A DNA stretch of 64,000 bases from Thermoleophilum album (GTDB lineage: Bacteria; Actinomycetota; Thermoleophilia; Solirubrobacterales; Thermoleophilaceae): NCBI RefSeq assembly GCF_900108055.1, contig NZ_FNWJ01000002.1, forward strand, positions 692,382 to 756,381. Reading direction: 5' to 3'. The position numbers and the translations under genes were made by a program. The notes beneath the pieces were generated by a model. It made no database searches. It was given only the letters and a program-made list of their open reading frames with translations, and was not told the DNA's origin. Positions 18,628-27,373 of this stretch are shown piece by piece. Every line of letters begins with the position of its first letter. Within the stretch, counting starts at the first letter, position 1.

Positions 18628-19761
18628 CTCCTCAGCAATCCGCTGGGCGGCGTCCGGACGCGAGATCTGCCGCGCCGCTTGCGCCATCTCGGCCATCCGC
18701 TGGGGCTCCGCAAGCAACGAAAGCACCGCCTCGCGGAGACGCTCGGGGGTCAGCTCATGGTCTTCGATCACTAGTGCCGCTCCGGCCCGCTCCAGGAGCT
18801 TCGCGTTCGCCCGCTGGTGGTCCTGTGCGGCGTGCGGGTAGGGCACGAGGATCATTGGCAGGCCGCAAGCCGCCACCTCGAGCACTGAGCCACCGGCACG
18901 CGCCACCACCAGATCGGCGCAGGCCAGCGCCTCGGCAAACGGCTTGACGAAGTCGCGTACCCGGTAGTGGGGCGGTGAGCCGGCGGCGCGCAGGCGCGCG
19001 GTGACCGCGTCGTAATCACGGCGACCCGTGACGTGGAGCACGGCGAGACCGCTCGGGAGCGGACGCTCAGCGAAGGCCGCAACCGTCGCGCAGTTGATCG
19101 AGCGCGCACCGAGCGAGCCCCCGAACACCAGTAGGCAGCGGCAGTCCGGCGGGATGCCGAAACGTTCGCGCGCGCGCGCTCGGTCGACCCTACCGAGCGC
19201 GGTGGGTAGCGGCCGCCCCACAACCGCGAAACGCTCGCCCGCAAGCCCCTCGACGGGGAAGAACAGAAAAGTGCGCCGACTCCACCTCGAAAGCAAGCGG
19301 TTGGCGAGACCGAGATGACTGTCGGCTTCCGTCACGTATAGGGGCAGCCCGAGCAGACGAGCCGCCACCCCGACCGGCGCAGCGACGTAGCCACCGCAGC
19401 AAAGGACGGCGTCGACGCCGCGTCGGCGGAGCTCGCCCAGCGCGATCAAGACTGCCCGCAGCGCCAACACCAACGCACCAAGTGCGCGCAGTGGGTTGCG
19501 ACGGTCGAGCCCGCGGACGGCGAGACGCACAAGCTCGTAGCCGGCATCCGGCACGAGCTCGGCCTCCGCGCGATCACCACCGAAAAAAACAACCTCAACC
19601 CCCCTCGCGCGCAACGCTTCGGCAACCGCCAAGGCTGGTACGACGTGCCCGGCGGTACCCCCGGCGGCGATCGCCACGAGCGGTTTCTGTCGCGGGCCGC
19701 GGGGTCGCGCGTCCAGCCCCTCAGTGGCATCGACCGCGCGACTTCGCCTGAGAACGCTCAA
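18601..19761 (-). CDS. murG: Lipid II-forming GlcNAc transferase MurG
   Basis: GT28 glycosyltransferase adding GlcNAc to lipid I at the inner membrane face, 386 aa. The start at ATG 19761 overlaps the ftsW stop by 4 nt. Motifs are AAGGTAGHVVPALAVAEAL (lipid I site), CCGGYVAAPVGVAA, EADSHLGLANR, the donor-binding FGGSLGARSINCA, and the C-terminal VARAGGSVLEVAACGLPMILVPYPHAAQDHQRANAK with the ribose-contacting acidic/Gln residues. A ~28-aa N-terminal extension precedes the fold. It is the last gene of its segment before the opposite-strand hydrolase. Confidence 0.95.
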   Translation of the reverse strand: MSVLRRSRAVDATEGLDARPRGPRQKPLVAIAAGGTAGHVVPALAVAEALRARGVEVVFFGGDRAEAELVPDAGYELVRLAVRGLDRRNPLRALGALVLALRAVLIALGELRRRGVDAVLCCGGYVAAPVGVAARLLGLPLYVTEADSHLGLANRLLSRWSRRTFLFFPVEGLAGERFAVVGRPLPTALGRVDRARARERFGIPPDCRCLLVFGGSLGARSINCATVAAFAERPLPSGLAVLHVTGRRDYDAVTARLRAAGSPPHYRVRDFVKPFAEALACADLVVARAGGSVLEVAACGLPMILVPYPHAAQDHQRANAKLLERAGAALVIEDHELTPERLREAVLSLLAEPQRMAEMAQAARQISRPDAAQRIAEELIGAARGS

Positions 19762-21107
19762 GGGCGCGTGCGACGGACGGCGCCTGCCGAGCCACTGCGC
19801 GCAGCCCGCCCCGCGGCACGCTCGCGGGGGGCAGCACCCTCGATCACCCGCAGGGCGGGGCGCGTCGGCGGTTGGCGGCGCCGCGGACGCGCCTTCGTGT
19901 TCGCCGCGGCGGTGGCCTCCCGACGTGCCGCGTCGAGCAGTAATCCGATCCCCGCAAGCACGGTCACGAGGCTACTGCTCCCGTAGGAAACGAGCGGCAA
20001 GGGGACGCCGGTCAGCGGAGCCAATCCGAGTACCGCCGCGAAGTTCAGCAACGCCTGCCCACCGATCGTGGCGGTGACACCGGCGCACGCGAGCTTCGTG
20101 AACTCGTCCCGACAACTGCGGGCGATCCGCAGCCCGCAGTAGACCACTCCGAGGTAGAGCAACAGCAAGCCCAGCAAGCCCAACAAGCCGAGCTCCTCGC
20201 CGATCACCGCGAGGATCATGTCGGTGTGAGCCTCGGGTAGATAGAAGACCTTTTGTACCGACTCCCCCAGGCCGACGCCGATCGGCCCACCTGAACCGAT
20301 CGCTACCAGCGCCTGGATCGTCTGAAACCCAGCCCCGCCGGGATCGTGGAAGGGATCAAGGAACGCGGTGAGTCGGGCACGACGGTAGGGCTCAGCGATC
20401 GCCAAAACCAGCGCGGCGAGTGCCAGCACGGCGGCGGCCACAGCGAGCTGGCGGATCGGGATACCGGCAGCGAACAGGAGAGCCGCGGCACCCGCGCAGA
20501 TCACCAGCGTGGTTCCCATGTCCGGCTGGGCCATCACTAGCGCAGCGGCTAGCGCAACGGCGATCAAGAACGGCAGTGCCGCGCCGCCGAGGGTGCGCCG
20601 TTCGGGACGCGCACGCGCCAGCAGGTGCGCCCCATAGATCACGAGCGAGAACTTGAGCAGCTCGGAGGGCTGGAATTGCAGCGCACCGGCACCGATCCAA
20701 CGCCGGGCGCCGTTTATCTCAACCCCGATCCCGGGCACCAGCACCGCCAAACAGAGCCCGCAAGCAGCCAAAAACAGCAGCGGGGCCAACCGCCGCGCCA
20801 GCGCCAAACCGCAACGCGCGCAGACAAACAGCACGACCAGCCCGACCAGCCCGAAGCCTACGTAGCGCTTCAAAAACAGCGCGGGATCGCCGGCGCTGAT
20901 CGCGTACTCCGCGGAGCTCGCCGAGTACACCATCACGGCGCCGGTGGCGAGCAGGCAGAAAGTGACGGTCTGCAACAGCGAGCGCTCGGCCGTGGCCGAG
21001 CGGCTGCGGGAAGCGAGCGGCGTCTGACCGGTGTCCCCGATCCGAACGCGCCGTTTCGAACCCGATCGTCCGCCGGCTCTGCCTATCCCGCTCGACCCCA
21101 CGGCCAA
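19758..21107 (-). CDS. ftsW: Septal peptidoglycan glycosyltransferase FtsW
   Basis: SEDS-family polymerase working with FtsI at the septum, 449 aa with about ten membrane helices. Family residues include GINGARRWI-like VEINGARRWIGAG, QFQPSELLKFSLVIYGA, the catalytic-Asp-bearing loop AEPYRRARLTAFLDPFHDPGGAGFQTIQALVAIGSGGPIGVG, LPEAHTDMILAVIGEE, and GVPLPLVSYGSSS. Both ends have basic cytoplasmic tails; the C-terminal one (about 55 aa) is Arg/Pro/Ala-rich. It follows murD by 71 nt and is coupled to murG. Confidence 0.95.
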   Translation of the reverse strand: MAVGSSGIGRAGGRSGSKRRVRIGDTGQTPLASRSRSATAERSLLQTVTFCLLATGAVMVYSASSAEYAISAGDPALFLKRYVGFGLVGLVVLFVCARCGLALARRLAPLLFLAACGLCLAVLVPGIGVEINGARRWIGAGALQFQPSELLKFSLVIYGAHLLARARPERRTLGGAALPFLIAVALAAALVMAQPDMGTTLVICAGAAALLFAAGIPIRQLAVAAAVLALAALVLAIAEPYRRARLTAFLDPFHDPGGAGFQTIQALVAIGSGGPIGVGLGESVQKVFYLPEAHTDMILAVIGEELGLLGLLGLLLLYLGVVYCGLRIARSCRDEFTKLACAGVTATIGGQALLNFAAVLGLAPLTGVPLPLVSYGSSSLVTVLAGIGLLLDAARREATAAANTKARPRRRQPPTRPALRVIEGAAPRERAAGRAARSGSAGAVRRTRP

Positions 21108-21178
21108 CTTGTTCGACGGCGGCCGCTCTCATCATTCTGTGGGTCGACAGCGGCCACCGCTGGCGAAGCCGCAGCAGT

Positions 21179-22567
21179 TCAAGCCACCGCGCCGTCGCTT
21201 GCGGAGAGCCTGCGCACGAGCGCCTTGAAGCGCTCGCCACGGGCCTCGAAGTCGCGGAATTGGTCGAAGCTCGCGCAAGCCGGCGACAGCAGAACCGTCT
21301 CACCCGGACGCGCCCGCGCTACGGCGCGCTCCAGCGCCCGCTCGAGGGTGCCGCAGCGCTCCACCGGCACGCAGTCGCTGAGGTCGCTGACGAGCTCCTC
21401 GCTTGCCTCGCCGACCGCGTACACCGCTCTGCACCGCTCGGCAACCAGCGGTCGCAACGCGCGGAAACCGCCGCCCTTCGGTCGGCCGCCGGCGATCAGG
21501 TGCAGGCCGCCGTCCGGGAAAGCCTCGAGCGCCCGCACGGTCGACTCCACGTTGGTCGCCTTGGAGTCGTTGACGAACAGCACGCCGCCGATCCGCGCGA
21601 CCTCCTCGAGGCGGTGCGGCACCCCTTTGAAGCTCGCCAGCGCCGTCCGCAGGGGCTCTGCGGAGACCCCGCAGGCGAGGGCCGCAGCCGCGGCCGCGGC
21701 TGCGTTCTCGAGGTTGTGTTGCCCGCGCAGCCGGATCCCCGAGCGGGCGACCAAAGGTTCGCCGCACCAGCACAAACCTTCCTCGGAGAACTCGAGCTCG
21801 GCGCCGCTGCCGGCGGGACCGAACGCAATCCGCCGGCCGCCCCCAGGGACCGCGACCCCTACCGGCGCCACCGCCACTGCTGACGGTTCCTGATGCTCGA
21901 AGAGGCGCAGCTTCGCGCGGTGGTAGGCCTCGACCGTGCCGTGACGGTCGAGGTGGTCGACGCCGAGATTCAGCAGCACGGCACAGTCCGGACAGAAGGC
22001 GATGGTGTCCTCGATCTGGAAGCTCGAGGCCTCGACCACCAGTGTCGTCTCGGGCCCGATCCGCCCGACGAGCGCCGCCAACGGTCGGCCGACGTTCCCC
22101 GCCGTTACCACCTCGCGGCCGGCCGCGCGCAGGATCGCGCCTAAGAGCTCGACGGTCGTGGTCTTGCCGTTGGTGCCGGTGACCGCCCAGCACTCGTTGG
22201 GTAAAAGGCGCCAGGCGACCTCGAGCTCTCCGATCACCGTCCGACCGCTGCGTAGAGCCTCGACGACGACCGGCGCCTCACGCGGAACGCCCGGACTCTT
22301 GACGACCGTACGCACGCCGACCAGCAACTCGCGTCCATCCCCCCCGAGATGAACTTCCGCGCGCGACTTCAGCGTGTCGACTCCGGCTAGCGCGGGGTTA
22401 GCGTCGTAGGCGACCACCCGATCGTGTTGGCTCAGGAGCTCGGCGACGGCGCGACCAGAACGCCCGAGGCCGACCACTAGGTAGGGCCCAGGCGGCAGCG
22501 GCGGGCGCCCGCTCCGCGCAGGCTCCGGAGCTGGAACGGATAGCTGCCGACGGGGCGTGCCGCTCAC
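21179..22567 (-). CDS. murD: UDP-MurNAc-L-alanine:D-glutamate ligase
   Basis: Mur ligase adding D-Glu, 462 aa. The start is GTG 22567, overlapping the mraY stop by 4 nt (GTGA). The N-terminal Rossmann-like VVGLGRSGRAVAELL binds the uridine end. The ATP loop is GTNGKTTTVELL, EASSFQIEDT marks MurD specificity, NLGVDHLDRHG and NDSKATNVEST are central and C-terminal motifs, and AGGRPKGGGF and LLSPACASFDQFRDFEARG close the third domain. It lies between mraY and ftsW as in most dcw clusters. Confidence 0.96.
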   Translation of the reverse strand: MSGTPRRQLSVPAPEPARSGRPPLPPGPYLVVGLGRSGRAVAELLSQHDRVVAYDANPALAGVDTLKSRAEVHLGGDGRELLVGVRTVVKSPGVPREAPVVVEALRSGRTVIGELEVAWRLLPNECWAVTGTNGKTTTVELLGAILRAAGREVVTAGNVGRPLAALVGRIGPETTLVVEASSFQIEDTIAFCPDCAVLLNLGVDHLDRHGTVEAYHRAKLRLFEHQEPSAVAVAPVGVAVPGGGRRIAFGPAGSGAELEFSEEGLCWCGEPLVARSGIRLRGQHNLENAAAAAAAALACGVSAEPLRTALASFKGVPHRLEEVARIGGVLFVNDSKATNVESTVRALEAFPDGGLHLIAGGRPKGGGFRALRPLVAERCRAVYAVGEASEELVSDLSDCVPVERCGTLERALERAVARARPGETVLLSPACASFDQFRDFEARGERFKALVRRLSASDGAVA

Positions 22568-23532
22568 CGAATCGACGCTTGGTAGATGGTGAAGCCGATC
22601 GCCGAGCAGATCGCCGCAACGATCCAAAAGCGCAGGATGATCTTCGTCTCCGACCACGCCAACAGCTCGAAGTGGTGGTGGATCGGAGCCATCAGGAAGA
22701 CCCGTCGGCGGAAGCGGCGAAAGGCGAACACCTGGATTGCGACGGACAGTGCCTCGATCACGAAGATGCCGCCGATCACCAGCAGCAGAAGCTCGGTTTT
22801 AGTCATCACCGCGAGCGCTGCGATCGCTCCGCCCAAGCCGAGCGAGCCAGTGTCGCCCATAAACACGGAAGCCGGGAAAGAGTTGAACCACAGAAAGCCC
22901 ACGCAGCCGCCCACCAGGCACGCCCCGAGTAGCGCGAGGTCTTTTTGGCCGGTGGTGATGAACGCCATCGCCGTGTAGGCGAGCAGCACCACCGCTGCGC
23001 AACCGGCCGCCAGGCCGTCGAGACCGTCGGTCAGGTTGACGCCGTTGGTCGCGCCCGCCAAGACGAGGAAGATCAGCGCCGGATAGGCAACTCCAAGATC
23101 GATCGAAGCGTCGACGAAGCGCAAACGCAGGGTGTCCTCGAGGCCGACGTACTGGGTCGCGACGAGCCAGAGGGCGATCGAGATCAAGATCTGGCAGAGG
23201 ATCTTCACGCGCCCCGACAGGCCGAGCGAGCGCCGCCGCCGCAGCTTGATTACGTCGTCAGCGAAGCCGACGGCAGCGCTCGCGAGAGCGGTACCCAGCA
23301 CCGCGAGGCTGGCGGCGCGGTACTCGCTGAGGATCAAGAACGGCACGCACACCGAAACGAAGATCAAGAGACCACCCATGGTCGGCGTGCCGGCCTTGGT
23401 CTTGTGACCCTCCGGACCCTCCTCGCGGATCTGCTGACCGAACTCCCGCTCGCGCAGGAAGGCGATGAAACGCGGCCCTAAGAAGATGCAGATAAGAAGG
23501 GACGCCAGCCCCCCGATCAAGAGCTCGCCCAT
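22564..23532 (-). CDS. mraY: Phospho-MurNAc-pentapeptide translocase (lipid I synthase)
   Basis: Integral membrane transferase making lipid I, 322 aa with about ten helices, from ATG 23532. Signature segments are GHKTKAGTPTMGG, the magnesium-binding FADDVIKL, GVNLTDGLDGLA, FMGDTGSLGLGG and the cytosolic loop MAPIHHHFELLAWSE. It starts 2 nt after the murF stop; a longer frame upstream is a shadow of murF. Confidence 0.97.
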   Translation of the reverse strand: MGELLIGGLASLLICIFLGPRFIAFLREREFGQQIREEGPEGHKTKAGTPTMGGLLIFVSVCVPFLILSEYRAASLAVLGTALASAAVGFADDVIKLRRRRSLGLSGRVKILCQILISIALWLVATQYVGLEDTLRLRFVDASIDLGVAYPALIFLVLAGATNGVNLTDGLDGLAAGCAAVVLLAYTAMAFITTGQKDLALLGACLVGGCVGFLWFNSFPASVFMGDTGSLGLGGAIAALAVMTKTELLLLVIGGIFVIEALSVAIQVFAFRRFRRRVFLMAPIHHHFELLAWSETKIILRFWIVAAICSAIGFTIYQASIR

Positions 23533-23534
23533 GG

Positions 23535-24878
23535 TCAACCTTCGATCGCGCGCTCGAGCCCGACCGAGCGCGACGCCTTGAGCAACACCACGTCTTCTGG
23601 TTGGGCGAGGTTGCGCAGCAGGCGTCCGGCCTCCTCGGGTGTCTCGCAAAGGTGCGCTTCACCCGCGAACCCCACCGCGTACTCGCGCGCTTCCTCGCCA
23701 ACGCAAACGAGCACGTCGACACCCGCGTCACGCGCATAGCGACCGATCTCGCGGTGCAGCTCAGGGGCCCGCGGTCCCAGCTCGGCCATCTTGCCGAGCA
23801 CCGCCAGGCGGCGGCCACCGGGTCGCCGCGCGAGGTTGTCGAGTGCCGCTCGCATCGACATTGGGTTGGCGTTGTAGCAGTCGAGGATCACGCGCACGCC
23901 ACCGTCGAGCGTTACGGTCTGTCCGCGCAACCGCGAGAACTCCGGTTCCACACGTCCTCGCGGCAGCACCCCGAGGGCGAGCGCGCAGGCCACCGCGCAG
24001 AGCGTGTTGGAGAGCTGGTGTGGCTCGTCGAAAGCGACCGGCAGACTGAGCACGCCGAACGGCAGTTGCAGCTCGAGCGAGCCGTCGCGCAGGCCGACCT
24101 GCTGCACGTCCCCGCCCGGCCCGAATGTGAGCGTCTCAAGATCATCCCGAAGATAGGGAGCGAGCAGCGGCTCGGCGACGGGCACCACCGCCGTCGCCCC
24201 CGGCTCGAGACCGCCGATCAGCTCGGCCTTGGCCCGCGCGATGCGCTCGACCGAACCGAGCAGCTCGAGATGCACGGGGCCGATGTTCACGATCGCGCCG
24301 ACTTGGGGGCGGGCGATCGCCACGAGCTCGGCGATCTGTCCCTCGCCACGCATCGCCATCTCCAGCACGAGGACCTCGCTGCCCGGCGGTGCCGCCAAGA
24401 CCGAGAGCGGCAAGCCGATCTCGGTGTTCAGGTTCTCGGGACTTGCGTGCACCGTCACGCCAGCAGCGCGCAGCAGCGCAGCGAGAATGTCCTTGGTCGA
24501 GGTCTTGCCGGTCGAACCGGTAATGCCGACCACGCGCGCGCCAAGGTGCTGCCGCCAGCTAGCGGCGAGTCGCTGCAGCGCCCGTAGCGGGTCGGGACTG
24601 ACGAGCACCACCTGGTCGGGCGCCGCGCGCTCCACGCAAGCCGGACTGTGCTGGGGCTCGACGAGGACGCCCCAGGCACCCGCAGCCAGCGCCGCCGGCG
24701 CGAACGCGCCGCCGTCGTGCCGCGCCCCGCGCAGCCCCACGAAGAGCGCACCGGGCCGCACCTCGCGGGAGTCGCAGACGGCGCACTTGAAGCGGTCGCG
24801 AGTGCCTGGACCGTGATGCAAGGCAGCGCCGGCGGCGCGGGCTACAGCCGCCGCGTCGAAGCGCCCTGAGCGCGTCAC
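23535..24878 (-). CDS. murF: UDP-MurNAc-tripeptide:D-Ala-D-Ala ligase
   Basis: Mur ligase that finishes the UDP-MurNAc-pentapeptide, 447 aa. GTG 24878 overlaps the murE stop (GTGA). Motifs are the ATP loop GITGSTGKTSTKDIL, SPENLNTEIGLPLSVL, EMAMRGEGQIAEL, NIGPVHLELLGS, and the C-terminal DCYNANPMSMRAAL and VLGKMAELG, all typical of MurF. The N-terminal domain carries CAVCDSREVRPGALFVGLRGARHDGG. Confidence 0.96.
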   Translation of the reverse strand: MTRSGRFDAAAVARAAGAALHHGPGTRDRFKCAVCDSREVRPGALFVGLRGARHDGGAFAPAALAAGAWGVLVEPQHSPACVERAAPDQVVLVSPDPLRALQRLAASWRQHLGARVVGITGSTGKTSTKDILAALLRAAGVTVHASPENLNTEIGLPLSVLAAPPGSEVLVLEMAMRGEGQIAELVAIARPQVGAIVNIGPVHLELLGSVERIARAKAELIGGLEPGATAVVPVAEPLLAPYLRDDLETLTFGPGGDVQQVGLRDGSLELQLPFGVLSLPVAFDEPHQLSNTLCAVACALALGVLPRGRVEPEFSRLRGQTVTLDGGVRVILDCYNANPMSMRAALDNLARRPGGRRLAVLGKMAELGPRAPELHREIGRYARDAGVDVLVCVGEEAREYAVGFAGEAHLCETPEEAGRLLRNLAQPEDVVLLKASRSVGLERAIEG

Positions 24879-26332
24879 GTCTGCGCCCCCAAGCGGGCAA
24901 GCAGCGCTGTGCGTGCGACCTCGCGGTCATCGAACGGCTCGATGCGCCCGTGCGCGAACTCTTGACCCTGCTCGTGCCCCTTGCCGGCGATCACCACCAG
25001 GTCACCGGGCTCCGCGGCGGCGATCGCCAGTTCGATCGCGCGCCGGCGATCGACCTCGCGGACGACCCCGTCGAAGCCGTCGATGCCGGCGACGATCTCG
25101 TCGATGATCGCCTCCGGATCCTCGCTGCGCGGGTTGTCCGAGGTCACCACTACGCGGTCGGCCAGCGCCGCCGCGATCCGTCCCATCTGCGGGCGCTTCC
25201 CGCGATCGCGATCACCACCACAGCCGAACACGCACCAAAGACGCCCCCGGCACAGTGGGCGGGCAGCCCGCAGCAGGCGCTCCAGCGAGTCGGGCGTGTG
25301 TGCGTAGTCGACGAGCACCCCGAACGGCTGACCCTCGTCAATCCGTTCGAAACGGCCGGGAACCGCTGGGAACGAGGCGAGCGCAGCGACCGCCTGCTCG
25401 AGCGGCACACCGAGCACGCGCACCGCTGCGAGCGCAGCAAGCGCGTTCTCGACGTTGAAGCGTCCGGGCAGCGGGAGCTCGCAGCGCAACCGCTGCTCCG
25501 GCGCCAGGAGCGTGAAACGCGCGCCGGAGAGGTCGAACTCGACGTCGACGGCGCGGAGCTCCGCGGGGCGATCGATCGCGAAGGTGACGGCGCCAGGCAG
25601 CTCGCGCGCCAGCCGCCGGCCCCACTCGTTGTCGATACCGACCACTGCCGGCCCCTCGTGCTCGACGAACAGCCGACGCTTGGCGGCGAAGTAGGCGTCC
25701 ATCGTGCCGTGAAAGTCGAGGTGGTCCTGAGTCAGGTTGGTGAAGACCTTGCAAGCGAAACGCGTGCCGCGCACGCGACCGAGCTCGAGCGCATGCGAGG
25801 AAACCTCCATCGCACAGGCTTGGTCGCCGGCAGCCACCATCCGCGCGAACGTTCGCTGCAGATCGAGCGACTCGGGAGTGGTGCGCTGCGCCGGCAGCTG
25901 CTCGCCTCCGATCACTTGGCAGACGGTTCCGAGCAGGCCGCAGCGGATCCCTGCCTCTTCGAGCAAGTGCCGGACCAGGAAGGTGGTGGTGGTCTTGCCG
26001 TTGGTGCCGGTGACACCGACGACGCGCAGGCGCGTGCTCGGGTCGCCGAAGAAGCGGGCGGCCATCAGCGCCATCGCAGTGCGCACATCGTCGACCAGCA
26101 CCTGGCTCACCGGTAGGTCGAGCCGGCGTTGGCAAACGAGCGCTGCGGCGCCGCGCGCAACCGCTTCCGGAGCGAAGTCATGGCCGTCAGCGCGCAGTCC
26201 GGGCACGCAGAAGAAGAGCGTCCCCCTTACCACGCGCCGTGAGTCGTAGGCGAGGTCGACGATCTCGACCGGCTCTTCGCCCCGAACGATCAGTTCGCGC
26301 GCGACCCCCTCTGCGAGCAGGCGGAGGTCCAT
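24875..26332 (-). CDS. murE: UDP-MurNAc-L-Ala-D-Glu:meso-diaminopimelate ligase
   Basis: Mur ligase adding the third residue, 485 aa from ATG 26332. The ATP loop is GVTGTNGKTTTTFLV; QRTTPESLDLQ, EVSSHALELGRV and NLTQDHLDFHGTMDAYF mark MurE. SDNPRSEDPEAI contains the DNPR motif that in known MurE enzymes selects meso-DAP, so the cell wall is predicted to be DAP type. It is the first gene of the murE-murG segment; its promoter must lie in the 80-bp divergent spacer shared with the GAF/GGDEF gene. Confidence 0.96.
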   Translation of the reverse strand: MDLRLLAEGVARELIVRGEEPVEIVDLAYDSRRVVRGTLFFCVPGLRADGHDFAPEAVARGAAALVCQRRLDLPVSQVLVDDVRTAMALMAARFFGDPSTRLRVVGVTGTNGKTTTTFLVRHLLEEAGIRCGLLGTVCQVIGGEQLPAQRTTPESLDLQRTFARMVAAGDQACAMEVSSHALELGRVRGTRFACKVFTNLTQDHLDFHGTMDAYFAAKRRLFVEHEGPAVVGIDNEWGRRLARELPGAVTFAIDRPAELRAVDVEFDLSGARFTLLAPEQRLRCELPLPGRFNVENALAALAAVRVLGVPLEQAVAALASFPAVPGRFERIDEGQPFGVLVDYAHTPDSLERLLRAARPLCRGRLWCVFGCGGDRDRGKRPQMGRIAAALADRVVVTSDNPRSEDPEAIIDEIVAGIDGFDGVVREVDRRRAIELAIAAAEPGDLVVIAGKGHEQGQEFAHGRIEPFDDREVARTALLARLGAQT

Positions 26333-26412
26333 GGTCGGCGCCAGTGTAGACGCGCCCCTGGTCGGCCCCGGAGGCCCCTCAAGGCGACGGCTCTGCTGCC
26401 GATATCGCCCCC

Positions 26413-27372
26413 ATGAGCGCCGCGGCGGTGACTGTCCTCGCACGCCTTGCCGAGCGCACCTACCAGAGCTTCTCGGAGGCGGCAGGCCAGGCCCTTCAGC
26501 TACTCGAGGAGACGCTCCCTCCTGGGGTGGTGGCGCTGGGACGCCTCGACGACGAGGAACGCGTTTACAGAATCCTCGACGTGCGCGGCGAGGCCGGCGA
26601 AGCGTTGGGCCGCGGCACCGTGCTACCGCTGCCGCGCGCCGGCCCCGACCCGGACCCGGAGTTACTCGACGCGCTCGCGATCCGTAGCTGGCTCGCCGTG
26701 CCGCTGCTCGCCAGCAACGGCGACATGCTCGGTGCGGTGTGGGCCCTGAGCGGCGAGGAGGCCGCCTACTCGGAGGAGGACTGGGCGCTGGTAGCGGTCT
26801 GCGCGCGTCTTTTGGCCGCCGAATGGGAGGGCGTGCAGCTACGCGCGGATCTGCGGCGGCTGCGCGAGCAGCTACGCGATCGGGACCGCACCGATCACGT
26901 CACCGGCCTACCGAACCGCCAGAGCTTCCTCGAGGCGCTGGAACGCGAGTGGCGCCTGTGCAAACGCGGGGCCGTCGAGTCGCACATGGTCGTGCTGAAG
27001 ATTCCGAACCTCGCGGATATCCGACAGCGCTACGGCGAGGCGATGGCGACCTTGATGCTCAAGGACGTGGCGGAGGCGTTGCAGGCGGTCGCGCGCAAAA
27101 CCGACCACACGGGCCGGCTCGACGAGGAGCTGATGGGCGTGATCCTCGTCGGCTGCAAGGGGCACGAGGGAGCCGAAGCGTTCGTATCGCGACTGTGCTC
27201 GCGGATCGAGCACGTATCGCGCGAGCGACCCGAGGTGCCAAGTCCCGTCTTCGGTTTCAGTCCGCTTGGCGGGATCGACGAGCCGGGCGCCGTGCTCGAG
27301 GCCGCGCAGGCCGACTTGGAGGCGTCGAGCGCGACGCTTGCGGCGGAAGCAACCCCAGGGGTAACCTCGTGA
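26413..27372 (+). CDS. GAF domain plus degenerate GGDEF domain protein
   Basis: A 319-aa soluble protein from ATG 26413. Residues ~20-140 look like a GAF sensor domain (VVALGRLDDEERVYRIL, SWLAVPLLASNGDMLGAVWALSGEEAAYSEEDWALVAVCARLLA). Then comes a helical linker and a diguanylate-cyclase fold at ~157-305 (RTDHVTGLPNRQSFLEAL). The catalytic signature GGDEF is replaced by DEELMG (237-242), and the metal-binding Asp segment reads LKIPNLADIRQRYG, so c-di-GMP synthesis is very unlikely; a binding or regulatory role is more likely. It is followed after 1 nt by the MshEN/coiled-coil gene, and both are inserted against the direction of the dcw cluster. Confidence 0.75.
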   Translation: MSAAAVTVLARLAERTYQSFSEAAGQALQLLEETLPPGVVALGRLDDEERVYRILDVRGEAGEALGRGTVLPLPRAGPDPDPELLDALAIRSWLAVPLLASNGDMLGAVWALSGEEAAYSEEDWALVAVCARLLAAEWEGVQLRADLRRLREQLRDRDRTDHVTGLPNRQSFLEALEREWRLCKRGAVESHMVVLKIPNLADIRQRYGEAMATLMLKDVAEALQAVARKTDHTGRLDEELMGVILVGCKGHEGAEAFVSRLCSRIEHVSRERPEVPSPVFGFSPLGGIDEPGAVLEAAQADLEASSATLAAEATPGVTS

Positions 27373-27373
27373 G